Origin: Hetaerina americana
Taxonomy: Eukaryota > Arthropoda > Insecta > Odonata > Calopterygidae
Assembly (NCBI GenBank): GCA_022747635.1
Contig: JAKTNV010000006.1
Location: 67,170,590 to 67,234,589, forward strand
Direction: 5' to 3'
DNA length: 64,000 nt
Shown: piece by piece, positions 44,575 to 56,879 of the stretch
How positions within the stretch are numbered: the first letter of the stretch is position 1
Layout of the letters: each line of letters begins with the position of its first letter
The notes under the pieces: generated by a model
Seen by the model: only the letters and a program-made list of their open reading frames with translations
Told to the model about the DNA's origin: nothing
Databases searched by the model: none
Made by a program: the position numbers and the translations under genes

Positions 44575-45329
44575 AATATTAAATATTCTGTAACAGCAAT
44601 GCTTTCAAACGTTTTTTCGGGTCATGCGGACCTCAACGCCTAAAAAAAATTTTTTTTTGAAGCTCCCTCCATCATAATAGCAACTCAATTCTGAAAAAAG
44701 TATAGGTAAAACGAATTATGGGCTTCAAATGAAAAACGAGTAGATGTAAAACAGTTTTTAACTAAAGTTCTCTCTATGGGTATACATTTTCCCGACAGTG
44801 GTTTTTCTTTTAATGTAACGGTGATGATGTGACGAGGCAACAACAGCTTTCCAGCTGTTCTCCAAAATATTCAAATTGCCCTTCTCATCGGGTGCATGCT
44901 CCGCGTTGGGCAACACTGCATTAGGTACGTTGCCTCATTTAGCTTTTGTTTTGAGTGATTTGTGCAATATATGGGCATAAATGTGTATAGTCTACGCGGA
45001 GCTCAACTCCCTTGACGTTTCCACACGGCCTAGTTCCAGTTTGCAATGTGTGTTCTTGCAATAATTACTTATCTCTTTACGCTGCACCCCCATGGCGGCG
45101 TTTAGGTAGACATCCACAAATAATTCTAGTTTATCGATACAACAGTATCGATATATCAATATATCGGAATAATTGCGATGGGATAAATTGATACATTGAT
45201 TCAATATCATCGATAAAATTCTGTATCACATCAAAGACGCTATTGAATCAAGTAATTGATTAAAATATCACGAAGTCTTTTTTTACATTACATTGCGTTG
45301 CATTCACCAATACTTCATCTGTAGCTAAA
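44575..45329. other. AT-rich sequence with paired TATCGATA sites
   Basis: No gene or element. TATCGATA occurs at 45132-45139 and 45146-45153, with further CGAT words to 45215. Confidence 0.5.
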
Positions 45330-45660
45330 AAATATCCCGCAGATAGCCTCGAGGGTGTGTGGCGGAGGGTGTTAGGACATCACCCGTAAAATAGAATACA
45401 AAAAATATATTCATGCACCCTCTCACATACGAATATAATATGCAAAACTTATTTTAACTTTCACACATGAAAATGCATAAACAGGTAACTAACATACACA
45501 AGTACATGAACCAACTAATGCACTAGATGTCTGCTTTCCGAAAGGGATAGGTTTGACATTAATATTACGTATCGCACTTGCAACTTATAGGGTTGTTATT
45601 ATAAATAACCTCAATTCATTATTAAAGCATTGTTTTGCATTTAAACGCTAACACCCATGA
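45330..45660 (-). mobile_element. CR1/Jockey-like LINE 3' UTR, old copy
   Basis: On the minus strand it ends with a diverged hairpin (CCTCCGCCACACACCCTCGA, GGCTATCTGCGGGATAT). Upstream it matches the 25-kb 3' UTR at GTGATGTCCTAACACC, TTTTGCATATTAT and, near 45600, TAAATGCAAAACAATGCTTT. No coding part is recognisable. Confidence 0.6.
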
Positions 45661-45989
45661 GAATGTATTATTCTATTAAATAATTCCAGAGGGCGGAAAA
45701 ACGCACAGTGGTGTCTAAATAACCTTTGGAAGGGTATCGAGTATTTTATTCCAACATGAATGTTTTATTTGCTTTCATTTGATATCTCATACGCCAGATA
45801 AGGTCTAGCCGGTAACCTTTAAGCCCGACAAGACTATATTCGACAGGCAAGCTTAAGTATGTTTATTTAAAAAAATAAAGAATTGGGCTTGAAATCAAGT
45901 ATGGAAACTTAATTATCGGTATTCGGGAAGCATTCGACACGATAGTTATCGAATGATTATCGAATCAAAAATTGCCGATGCGGTCTCGC
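45661..45989. other. AT-rich sequence, nothing recognised
   Basis: No motif seen. Confidence 0.4.
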
Positions 45990-46690
45990 ATCGATGCATA
46001 TCACCCGTCCCTATCCCCGCCTGTGTCTCTCCCTCCTTCTCCCCACTCTCCCCTTCCCAACCACCCACGCGTCCGACCACCGCCCATAGGCCGCATCTCG
46101 CGCCCCAACCCTTCCAACCGCACGCCTCGGCCCTCCACGCTTGCGCACGCACTCGAGAGCAGGAGCAAAGGGGAAGGAAGAGGCGAGGGTGGGTGTCGGG
46201 CGGTCGGGGACATGGCGGCGTATCCGCGGACAATGAAAGGCGAGAGCGGCGGCGTCTGGTCGAGGGGACGCAAACACGCCATCGTGGGCGAGCGAAACCC
46301 ATAGGGGGGGGCGAGGAGGAGAGACGGGGACGGGGGGGGGACGATGGAGGGAAGGGAATAGTGGAGTGGGGTGGCGCGAGGAAAATCTCCACCCCTTCTC
46401 TAGCCCCCCATGGAGGCGCGGCGGTGGTGAGGAATGGGAGTTTTCCGGGCCCAGTGAGTGAATGAAACGCCCTCGGAGTTATCCTTTCGTGTTCCCTAAT
46501 CCGATTGAGGCTCTCTCACGGACCAGCGAATCGTTTTCACGCCATTTATACGTGGGAGCCATACACAGAGGACACACATAGGAGTAAACCCACCCAACCC
46601 CTCCCCCCCTTTCCCTCACCTCCCTCAGCCGTTACCTCCCCCCTCCAACCCCCCACTGCCCCCATTACCTCTCGAATGCAGTCAACAAGG
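45990..46690. other. GC-rich island, C-rich then G-rich then C-rich
   Basis: C-rich on the plus strand at 46000-46140, G-rich and CpG-rich at 46145-46400, then C-rich again at 46580-46670. Overlapping ORFs up to 170 codons on both strands have no motif. Confidence 0.55.
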
Positions 46691-47224
46691 CTCATCACGT
46701 CACACTCTCTTCCCCGTCGCTGACCTCTCTCTTTCTACGTATCCCTCCTTTTCGGTTGGTTGTCTTCGCATTTCGCTGGGTTTCCTGGTTGCTCAACATT
46801 TTCACGTGTTCCTCTCTCTCTCTCGCTCTCCTCCTCCTTCCACCACCTCTCCTCTGGTAGCTAATGTCAGCTTTACCAATCGGTGGAGGAGATGCAGTTT
46901 CTATGCCGAAAATATGTGAGGAATTCTGGAAATTGATCTTTTGCGATGAACTACCCATTGTTGTTTGCAACACAATTTATATTTCCCGGTCAAATCGCAA
47001 ATATGAATTCAGAGAAAGGGCAGAATTACTTTATCCTAGGAGTATATTTTTGCATGATCAATATGTGATTTTGACAACTTAAAAGGTCCCTCTCCACTGC
47101 GAATACAATCCATTAAAAACGCTATCCCGTTCGCAAATCTCATACCATTGAAGCGAATACCTTGCCTTAAAAAATGTCTTACAGTGTTGGCGGAATTTCG
47201 GGGTAAAATGTGAAGATAAACTTT
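46691..47224. other. Pyrimidine tract, then AT-rich sequence
   Basis: A CT-rich stretch (TCTCTCTCTCTCGCTCTCC near 46815) leads into unremarkable AT-rich DNA. Confidence 0.45.
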
Positions 47225-47550
47225 TAGTGGTAGATAGCTGTAATTTTCAGGGAGGCGACTGAAAGCTTATATATTAGCTTCATTAGAAATGTCAATGGGT
47301 AATTTGGTAGTCATAGGATTTTCTAGGAATAGGGGACGGATGAAGAGAAAGCATACGACGGCATTAGCCTACACTGCTAAGGAGACGACTATTGACCGGC
47401 CCATCCGACAGACGGAGAACTGAACTAGGAGAGCGATTTCCACTTGGTAGCCGTAAGAAATTCTCGGGACACACCTGAAAAATTATGCCACTGCTGAGAT
47501 TCGATCCCGCAATATTTGGGTGGAAGCCGGTACATTAGCCACCAGTTCCG
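47225..47550 (-). mobile_element. SINE A, old full-length copy
   Basis: On the minus strand: head AACTGGTGGCTAATGTACCG, CTTCCACCC and B box GCGGGATCGAATCTC; body GTCTGTCGGATGGGCCGGTC, GTAGGCTAATGCCGTCGTAT and CATCCGTCCCCTATTCC; 3' part CAGTCGCCTCCCTGAAAATT. The order equals the copy at 8384-8660 with many substitutions. Confidence 0.8.
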
Positions 47551-48130
47551 CTGGTAGGTTTTTCGGTACCAAAAAAGTTAAGCGAGGCAGCACCGGAACA
47601 TGACATGTTATCTTGTTATCAAATAGGTTATCAGGGTCATATTTATTTCCTCTGCCGCTGACGGTATTTGAAACCCCGTCCCCAATGCTTCTCCTAGAGA
47701 ACCAACGAAGTTTTTTCTCTGGCATAGTTTCTTATGGGGTCAAACTACTCCACAACCGTATTGCAGTAGCGTTTAGGTATTTTCATCTACTGCCTGCTGT
47801 AGTTAATTGGTTAATTGAGGTATGCTAAATGCTACCCAAGAAAACTTTTTACATAAGTCGAATAATACTCGTGAATAGCACCATGATACATTTTGTCTAA
47901 AACACTTCCAATTGGAAAAATTATCGTTTTGGGTGTTTGAGGTTTTTATACCCGTCTTATTAAGGCGCACTGCACTTTTGAAACGGTAATTAAACGCCTA
48001 AGGGTCTTAGGATTATCTTCTCGGGTAGCTCAGAATATGGGTATTATGGCAAATATTAACTCGCATCACATGGGGAAACGATGAGAAAAAATTATGGTGC
48101 GGCGAACAATTTCAAGGACGGTTGGCAAAG
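47551..48130. other. AT-rich sequence, nothing recognised
   Basis: No motif seen. Confidence 0.45.
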
Positions 48131-48330
48131 CTGACACAGAAGCCCCCTTCTCCCCCGTCTTCCTTTCGACTCCCCATCCCCAGATCGTTGTTCTCCCCCC
48201 CTCCCGCCTCTCCCCTCTCATCATTTAATCCCTCCCTCATACCTCTTGAGAGTCTCTTGGGGCCAATTACGTGGTAGGGGTTCACAGGGCGAGTGGCCGT
48301 GGGGGGGGGGGGGGAAGAGAAGTGACACAC
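48131..48330. other. Short GC-rich island with G14 run
   Basis: C-rich on the plus strand at 48140-48240, then G-rich, including 14 consecutive G at 48301-48314. Confidence 0.6.
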
Positions 48331-49285
48331 CTCCTTATCTCTTGGCGGAGGGCCTCTCCTCACGAAGTCTTTTCCATCATAGGGAAGAGTCCTTTTTTTA
48401 TTTCGAAAAATTCGATTTGTCCTCTCGTCGTGGTGACTCTATGAAAAAACTCCTCTGGAGAGAGAGGATGGGGGAGGTAGATCCACAGAAAGGGAGCACC
48501 GTTCAGGAACAGCTCAAAACACATCCGAATCCCATTTTGAACTGTCTGCGTAAAAGCGAGGCCTCACTTGGGGTGTGGTTATTAAGGGCCCTCTTGGTAC
48601 GGAATCGTTGGTGGTTAGCCGACGGTCGGGTGTCATCATTATGTGTGGAGGACTTGCTCGTGAGTGGCTCTGGAAGGCTCTTGAAGGTTCAATCAATTAG
48701 GGAATGCTGTGGAAAAGAGGCGGCGATCCTTGAATCAGGTGCCCTGAGAGGAAAGCGCTCGTACACAGAGCGCTGTTGTGATTTCTTCTAACTTTATGAA
48801 CAGATAACCCGGTGCTTGAGGACCTGGCATTGCACAAAATTATGTGAGACCCTTGAAAGGTCATTTGAGTGAGCAAGAGATGAGTTTAGAAGATAGAAAT
48901 TGGGAAATAAGAGTGTCGATCTGCTTATTGGATAACGAAACGAAATTGTTCTCATAATTACGAAGAATATTTTCGTCTGAAATTGCACAAACTTAGTCTT
49001 ATAGTCTTATGTATTCATTTCAGTGATTGGAGAGTATTTTCTGAAGCATACCTGTAAATATAAGCATTTTTTTATTAAACTACGGTGTTCACCGTATTAT
49101 CCGTAAAGTTTCATTTGTCACTATTTTTCACGGTTTAAGTGAGAACGCTTCGAAATGATGACCAATAACAATGTATACCATTCCTGGTGGAGAAAAAGCA
49201 ACAAGACTTTGTAGTCAAAACGTTTTCGCATTAAGTTTAATGATAAGTTTTTTACTAAGGTATTCTTCATAATTCAATTTGCATG
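48331..49285. other. Unassigned sequence
   Basis: A 181-codon ORF runs 48246-48791, partly across the GC-rich island. Its composition is Ser/Arg/Leu-rich and no motif is visible, so I do not call a gene. Confidence 0.4.
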
Positions 49286-49293
49286 GCGTGACT

Positions 49294-49564
49294 AGGGGGG
49301 CGTAGCGGTCAATGGGTAGAGCGTTAGATCACTGACCAGAGCTCCGGGTTAGCTTCTCAGGCACGCCTCTGGATTTCCTCAACTTCAACCGAGCTGTGTG
49401 ATTTTTCGAGTACCAGATCTTCATGGGAAACCATATGCGGTGCAGAAAAAGGATCTGGCCCCTCCTGATGCGGAATGTGAATTTCACGCGCCGTTGGGCT
49501 TAGTACTGTGTGAGTTCTACTTTCACCTATGAAACCAACCTTCGGTTTGATTACTGTCGTTTTT
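49294..49564 (+). mobile_element. SINE B with 8-bp target-site duplication
   Basis: Head GGGGCGTAGCGGTCAATGGG with a decayed B-box region (CTCCGGGTTAGCTTCTC), body TGATTTTTCGAGTACCAGAT and TTCATGGGAAACCATATG, and the 3' hairpin CAACCTTCGGTTTGATT. GCGTGACT flanks it at 49286-49293 and 49565-49572, fixing both ends. Confidence 0.88.
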
Positions 49565-49884
49565 GCGTGACTGAGTGACATCGTACCACACAGCTGTAAT
49601 GTATAAATTAGTGCTGCATGCTATTTTCCACTAGAAATAAGTAACACATGCAGTTCTTGAAATGGTATTTAGTATTAAAATTAAAAACAATTATATATAA
49701 TGGCAGAAGATGGTATGCCGATATCATTTTTATGTTGAACTTTCAGTTGACTTACTAAGAGGATACGCGATACTCAAATGCAACAATCAAAAATTTCCTC
49801 GTAGCGTTTGAAGCTAAATATTAAATAGCAATTCTCGAAAATGATGTGGAAAATATGAAAATTTTTTTTATAAGCCTTTACAAA

Positions 49885-49940
49885 TATGTATATGTATTTA
49901 TTATATATATATATATATATATAATAAATACATATACATA
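49885..49940. repeat. Perfect 56-bp palindrome
   Basis: TATGTATATGTATTTATTAT followed by TA units to the centre between 49912 and 49913, then the exact reverse complement. It lies in a longer AT tract (to about 49990). Confidence 0.95.
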
Positions 49941-49959
49941 CATATACATATATATTTAT

Positions 49960-49990
<31 letters not shown>

Positions 49991-52340
49991 CACAATCTAT
50001 AAAAGTTTTTATAAGCCTAATGATATAGATCAGATTCTCTTGATGTCTCTTACAATTAAAAATTGCAAAAAGAATAAAACTTCTCATACTTATCAAGGGA
50101 ATGCATTTTATTTTACCCATTAATCTGGAATTGGTGCAAGTTATTTGGTCCAATGAAGTTAAACAATACCACTTATTATTGCTAATCCCTGTTAAGACTG
50201 TGACTCTATATTTTACGTGAATCTTCGTAAATTACGTTTGTTGTGACTAGCGTACATTCATCACTATTGCAATCAAAGCCATTGTGAGTCGAACATGAAA
50301 ATGAGCTCTATTGAAGTCCCTGATTCGACCTCGGGATTGAAAATATCAATGAAAAATTAAAATAATCAAGCAATACTTGGGAGTACAATAATTTTTCATG
50401 TGGCCGCAATATTTTTAAAAATTCAGAATATCTGCAATAAATTTAATGCTTCAAACCAAATATCATATTAGAATATAGGAAAATGCGGCTATTATCACCG
50501 TTATTGCAAGTATTGCATCCTCATAACGATACATCCAAAACGATGCTCTCTTTAAATGATCTCTTTATTATTTTGTCCTTTTTTGGTAAAATATTTCTTT
50601 TCCTACGTTGAGTAATTTAGTCACATTTCGTCATTTCTTGATTCCCAGAACTCTGGTATGGAGTTTGAATAAGTTGATTCAGCCTTAATCTTCACATCGA
50701 AAAATACAGTTGAGTTCACTTGTAAATTATTTAATACACTCATTTGAATCGGTCAAACTTATTTATATCTCTTTATTTTCATTAAACTTGCCCTTAAATG
50801 CGGCAATATTAACCAACATGCCAACCCCTGCATTTATTGTTAAGAAATGCGATTGAGGAGGTACAATACACATTGTCAAATTACGCAAGCGTGCGCTACA
50901 GAAATAAGAGGGGTGACATAATCTCTGTTTAAATTTGTTTTGGCGATGTATCAACAATAATAACTTTCAGAATTATAAACTGCTGAGCAAATTAAGTAGG
51001 CGACGAAGGTAAATAACAGGCCGTCAAGCATTACCCACTAAATCCGGTTTAACTATTTGCATATTTTCAGATGGCGAATGAAACATCTCGTATAAAGTGT
51101 TTTAAAACCTTCGGGAAGTGTCCGATGTAAAAATTCTCTCTGGGACCTTTCCATGGCGGTGAATACGGATGCTTTAACTGTTTCCGCGCTCCCCGTTGGA
51201 AAGGGTCCCAACACAACAATCGCATCACATTTGTATGTGCTCTACGCAGCGATAACTCGCAGGCTTATAGAAAAAAAATCCTTTTGAAAGCAAAAAGACT
51301 CTTTTTTTATTGTATCGAGCAAAGAGCTTTCTCGCCTCAGTGCTCAGCACGCTCTTAGAGAAGGAAAACAGATGAAGAGGTTTCTATGCGAGTGTTGAAA
51401 TCGTAGTGAGATTCTTACGCAAGGACGAATCCATACCCACCATTGTTGCAAGGCACAGCGCCTCCCTGGAGGACAGTGGGAGGTCCCCTAACTAAACAGT
51501 TTTCACCACCCCCTGCTGTCGGGGTAGCGTTTCGCCGGAGGCCATCCTGCGACGCGGTCCGTGCCGAAGAATGAATTCGTAGCCGAGAGCGGATGAGCTA
51601 AGGGAATATTCCGTGAGGAAGGAGTGTTGGTATAGGTGTCACTAAATGTTAGAGTAAAGCCAATTATTGCTTTCACAGCATATATTAAGCTAAGACCCTC
51701 TTGTTTAAAACTCAACTCTTACTGAACCGAATAATAAGTTGTAATAAAAATGAGCTTTGCAAAAAAAACTGTTTTCCTAATGTGCAATGATAATACCTGC
51801 GTCACGTGACGCAGGGTGAAAATACGATTTCTCTTTTATCAATATTAATATTTTAATATTAAGAAGCTGGTGAATTAATTATCACCATACTATTTTCCTC
51901 TGTCTATCGACCGTGACTTGAATAATTAACGTAAGCAAAGGTATTGATTAAGCGGAATCAAGAAATGTACACCACAGATCTTTATTTAACTATACTGGTA
52001 ATAAAAATTAGCATTTATTTAGGTGATGTAATGTGTCCCTCTCTAATAATAGCCAATAAACAAAGAGAATTGCCGCAATGTACTTTAAACATCCTCTATT
52101 GCTCGGAAAGCCGAGCTCAAGAAATTTTGCCTCGTGGCTCCCCCGACCTCGAACTGGGAGTTCTGAAATTTCGCACCGGCATTTCCACAAAAATCAGGAT
52201 TACCTTCTTACTAAAAGACTAGAGGCTTAGAGGAATGTTTCCCAATTGACACTATGGACCCAGATTTATGCCAATATCCTTCTAATGTGTTTTTGAAGTA
52301 GTTTAATAAAGCGTAATTTTTCATTAACTTGGAGTAGTTC
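49991..52340. other. AT-rich sequence, nothing recognised
   Basis: More than 2 kb with only short motif-free ORFs. A GC-richer patch lies near 51430-51560. Confidence 0.45.
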
Positions 52341-52346
52341 TAGCTA

Positions 52347-53167
52347 CGACGGCGGTTCAATAAGTACCAGTGTAAGAAATGAAGAAACTATTTTTTCAAA
52401 AATATTCTTTCTATTTTTCAACATAGTCCCCTTTTAGAAAGATACACTTCTCCCAACGTTCCAGCCATTTTTTAACCCCTCCAAAAAATAGGATTTGTCG
52501 AACTCTCCAAAATACGCCTCTGTCTCGACGATAACCTCCTCGTTTCAGGTACATTTTTTTCCCGCAAGCCATTACTTCATGTTAGGGAATAAGAAAAAGT
52601 CGCAGGGAGCCAGATCGGGTGAATACGGGGGGTGCGGCAGCAATTCATAACGTAGGTCATGCAGTTTGGCGGCGACAACTCCGGATGAATGCATTGTCCA
52701 CCGTGAGCAATCGTTGGAACCCATCGGGCCGACAATTTTTTCATCGCCAACTTATCATGTAAAATATTAATTGCCGTTCTGGTCGACACACCCACGGCCT
52801 CTGCTACTTCGCGCACTTTCTTTCGTCGATCAGTGAGAATCATGGCGTGGACTTTTTGAATGATTTCCTTGGTAACCACGTCTGCCGGGCGTACTGGTCG
52901 CTCCTCATCAAAAACAGATGTTCGCCCACGTTTAAATTCGTTGAACCAATATATAACTGCGGTCACAGATGGCGAAGTGTTCCCATAAACAGCATCCAAC
53001 TTTGCTTTTATATCCTCGCATTTCTTCCCATCCAAAAACAAAAAGCGAATTACCGAACGATACTGCTCTTTTTCCATCATAGCGAAAATCACGAAACACG
53101 TCTTACTCGAATGGCTGCCAAATCCAAACTAACCTTTAAATCAGTCTGAAATTTGTTTCACCGTCGT
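52347..53167 (-). pseudogene. Mariner-like element, relic B, internally deleted
   Basis: The 3' terminus starts CGACGGCGGTTCAATAAGTA next to a TA. On the minus strand a 171-codon frame (52577-53092) gives YRSVIRFLFLDGKKCEDIKA and VIYWFNEFKRGRTSVFDEER (first helix-turn-helix and linker), then VREVAEAVGVSTRTAINILH and KKLSARWVPT (second helix-turn-helix). The frame then slips. The next frame reads VVAAKLHDLRYELLPHPPYS and PDLAPCDFFLFPNMK, holding the third catalytic Asp, and GDYVEK closes the C-terminus. The segment with the first catalytic Asp is missing. The right end (about 53167) is uncertain. Confidence 0.85.
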
Positions 53168-55270
53168 TTGATATACAATGTCATTATTAAATTTTTACCT
53201 AAACGCATACATGCTGATGATTATAATATCATGAATTTTTCGTTTTCAAATGGCAGAATTTGTACGATTTGAACCTAGTGACTCTCCTCGAAACAATCAC
53301 CCTCGATATGCAACATGCGTAACAAACAGTTAATACCGACAGATCATACATCTTTAAATACTAAAATAATTTCAGCACACACCTTTAAATGCTACAGTTC
53401 CTTAGTATGTAGAATGTAGTATCGCCATAGAATTTGCGATTTATTTAATAATCTGGAAAGTGATAAAATTGTGAACGTGCACTCCATACTAGCTGATGCA
53501 CTTCGTCTGACGTAACCTCTGATTAAGGGTTACTAAATATTATACAATTCCATCATAAATTTTGCTAGTGCCACCCCATGGTTTTCTTATATTAAAAGAA
53601 GATGATATCTATATCAGATGATGTCCCTCTGAAAATCTAAGTCTTCTATTTCTATATTATTTTGAGAAGTACTTTCAGAAATTATGTTTAGAAAAAATCA
53701 AAGGACTTGTATTTACCGATTTGAATTAATTATGCAAAGAAAAGTATGATCCTAAGATTAAACTTTGTTGTGCCTCAAAAGCTGGATTTCTAAAATAATA
53801 CTTTGTGCTACGCCTTTTCATTACATTTATGCATTATTTTGACGAATCAGCTGAGGTAATTCCGCAATTCAAACTATTCATAGATTCAGAACCACTCTGT
53901 CCTGAAATCGATCACGGATTTTGACTCTGAGATCCATAAAGTTTGGTTTCCTATCACTTGAAATGATCCCTTGTAGCACATTGCATATAAATGCTACAAA
54001 TGGCCACGTATTTGGGGTAAAGAGTGCCTTGAATTCTATGCACAATCCTGCTGAGTTATGATAAAAAAAATAAAGAGACGCTATATTTCTTTTAGACAAA
54101 CTGTTTTATATAAAACACTAATGAAATTCAGATGGTAAATGCTCTCTAGCGAACAAAACTCATGACTCTTTCGAAGCTACAAAGTCATCAAAGCGATGAC
54201 AATTGTGTGATGGATTTAATGCCTGAATTGTAGGTTACACGTGAATTGTCTCTCCCTCTTTCTCTCTCCCTCTCTATCATACATGCACGTTCTCACCCGC
54301 GAAAGAGCGCATGAAACGGCCGAAAAATATGTATATTCTCGTCCGATTCAAAGGATTTAAATGATTGTTTGACGGAAGCGTACGTATGTATCCTTGGGCT
54401 GGCGTTGCGAGTGTATTTGAATAGGAGCCTACCTCACGCTCGGATTGCATATGCATGGGCGCGCGCCGGGAGCGTTCAAGCGAGGTTTGTTCTCCTGCCG
54501 CTGGGTGCGTCCAAGCCCTCCCCTCCTTCGCCCTTCGGCGAGCGGCTGGCGACTCAATAATCACGCCGTGGGCAGATAGGGTGGGAGGCTATGGGGATAA
54601 TTTGCGAGATGTTTAAGCGGAATATCAAAAGCTGGCGGAAAGTTCCACGGCCAGAGAGGCGATATTTTCGCTGATAAATACACGCCGCTCCGTTGCCATA
54701 GTGTTTCTTTCAATTGGATAGACTCCTGAAGGCCATTTTGTTTTGCGATGCCATCCATCCGTGAATAATACAATACTACAAGCTCTCAAATTGTAATTAG
54801 ACAACAGTACGAAATGGAGTAATATCAATGTAAAAAAAATATTCGTGAGCATTTTTTGTTTACGAGGAGTGATTACTTTGAAAGTAGGATAAACAATTTC
54901 TGAACAATGATTTCAAAACAGCATTAGAATATTTTAGATTAAGGACATTGCAGAAGTTATTTACATATTTCATCTTAAAATACACGAAAAGGTATTAAAT
55001 TAATCTGGAATACCATATCATATCATACTTAGTTACATACTTCACCTTGAATATCATATCATACCTTGTATTTTGCCTATTGGTAGTTTAAACAGTGTTC
55101 ACTACTACGGCTTTATAGGTTTGTAACTCTCGGACAAGGTGTTTTATAACTTTATTCTAGGTATCAAATTTTTTTATTTGTTTCGGTTTTTTGTGAAGGG
55201 TAATAAAGGGGGCCATTTTCTGCCTATATGACAATAAGGGGACTATAGGATAATATATATCGCATATTAA
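53168..55270. other. Mostly AT-rich, nothing recognised
   Basis: Contains a CT-rich run at 54248-54279 and a moderately GC-rich, CpG-containing patch at 54460-54560. No element or gene identified. Confidence 0.45.
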
Positions 55271-55275
55271 AATAA

Positions 55276-56879
55276 ATGAATCTTGTACATAAATTCAAAA
55301 GACAAATTTTTAGGTTTAATGTCCCTAAGTTTCATACAATAAACTCTACAGCTATAATTATCATTATTAAACATCAAGACGAGTGCCCACCGTTAGTCAT
55401 TTTTTGGCTTCAACTGAGAACATGCGTTTTCCTTTTCGTTAACTATATTGTCCCTGAATGTAATGATATTGCGGATTGTGACCCAAAAACTTTGCATGGC
55501 ATGAAGGCAATGAACATAACACAAGAGCTGGCTTCCCTACGAAGCATGTATGGCACTATTACCGGAGAGGATACATTCAATGAATTGAAAAAAAATTGCT
55601 GATTGGACTGGACTTACCTCAGTTGCTGATTGTTAATGGGGAAAAGAACGTAAGTGGCTTGTAAATGGCTTGGTTGGACTAGTGAAGCGGATGTGTAATG
55701 AGAAAAACATTCCACAACGATTGTTCCTGCAATGTGTTATTCTCCAGCAAGCTTTGTGCGCTGAATATATGGACATTAGCAGTATACTGAATCCTGTGGT
55801 GAATATTGTTAATTTAATAAGCTCACATGGGCTCTACTATGTACAGGTCAGAGACATGTAAAAAGATACAGACCACGAATCGTACGATTTACCGCATTAC
55901 ACAGCAGTAAGATGGCAAAGTTGGATAAAAGTTCTGAGCAGAGTATTTGAATTTAGGAAGGAAAGAAGTGACTTCCTGGAAAATAGAGGAAAGCTACAGC
56001 CATGACTATCTGATGAAGAGTGAGTAAGGAAATTGGCCTTTGCTGCAGACATAACTAGTAATTTACCTTTTCAGAACCTAAAACTAAAAGGAGAAAAAAT
56101 CTAGTTTCTGATCTATGCATCCACTTTAAGATCTAACCTTGTCATGTTTTTGGAACAAGAACAGATCCACAACTTTACGCACTTTCAGCAGTGTTAGATC
56201 TCTATGGCTGAAGCAACAGCCTAGATCCCCACGTCATTTGCACGCGAGATCATCAAAGACCTCCAGCTGCAGTTTCAGGAGCGGTTTTCTGACTTGGATT
56301 CAAAGGCAGAAGAAGTGAGACTGTTTCATAATCCATTATAAGCAGATGTAGCCAGTCGCCCAGATGAACTGCAGCTGGTGGTCATTGAGTTGCAAGCAAA
56401 TTACCTCCTTATGGACAAATTCAAAGAATGGCTGGTGGGTTTAAATCAGTTTTTGCCCAAGGAAGACTTCCCCTATGCCAAAGCATTTGCATCAAGGTAC
56501 CTTTAAATCTATGGAACAACATACTTGCGTGAAAAAAACATTTTCGAGAATTAAATATGTGAAAAACAATTTGAGAAGAAACTTGTCTGGTGATAATCTC
56601 AGGTCACTGTTGTTGTTAGGGAGATCAAATCTAAAGCCAGAAACGTCTACTATTTTGGAATTCAGGGTACAAAACCACTATTCCCACTAATAAAGGTGTT
56701 CATGTATAGTGTATAAATGCGTTCGTTATTTTGTAATAACTGTATTAAATAATATTAAATAAATAATTAAAAATATCTATGCTTTGATTTTTTTATTTGG
56801 ACCTCGAGTGTGTTGTCGGCCCCCAAACAGCTGTTTGATATTTAATACGGCTCTCAGGCTGAAAGTTTGGAAATCCCTG
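55276..56879 (+). pseudogene. Decayed hAT transposase, GTF2IRD2/ZBED-like type
   Basis: Frames in order give ITQELASLRSMYGTITGEDT, QRLFLQCVILQQALCAEYMD, ISSHGLYYVQVRDM, PHYTAVRWQSWIKVLSRVFE, KLAFAADITSNLP and LVMFLEQEQIHNFTHF. Then come LQLQFQERFSDL and the C-terminal hAT dimerisation block KTFSRIKYVKNNLRRNLSGD with LRSLLLLGRSNLKP. This is the order seen in hAT transposases and in vertebrate host proteins derived from them (GTF2IRD2, SCAND3/ZBED9). Stops and shifts interrupt it. The right end AGTTTGGAAATCCCTG near 56879 looks like a hAT terminus; no left terminus was found. Confidence 0.85.

Noticed and set aside
45946..46465. ORFs of 148 and 170 codons on opposite strands
   Set aside because: Same GC-island effect; Pro/Arg/Gly-rich in every frame with no motif.
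48246..48791. 181-codon ORF
   Set aside because: No recognisable domain, and it starts within the G-rich run; not enough to call a gene.
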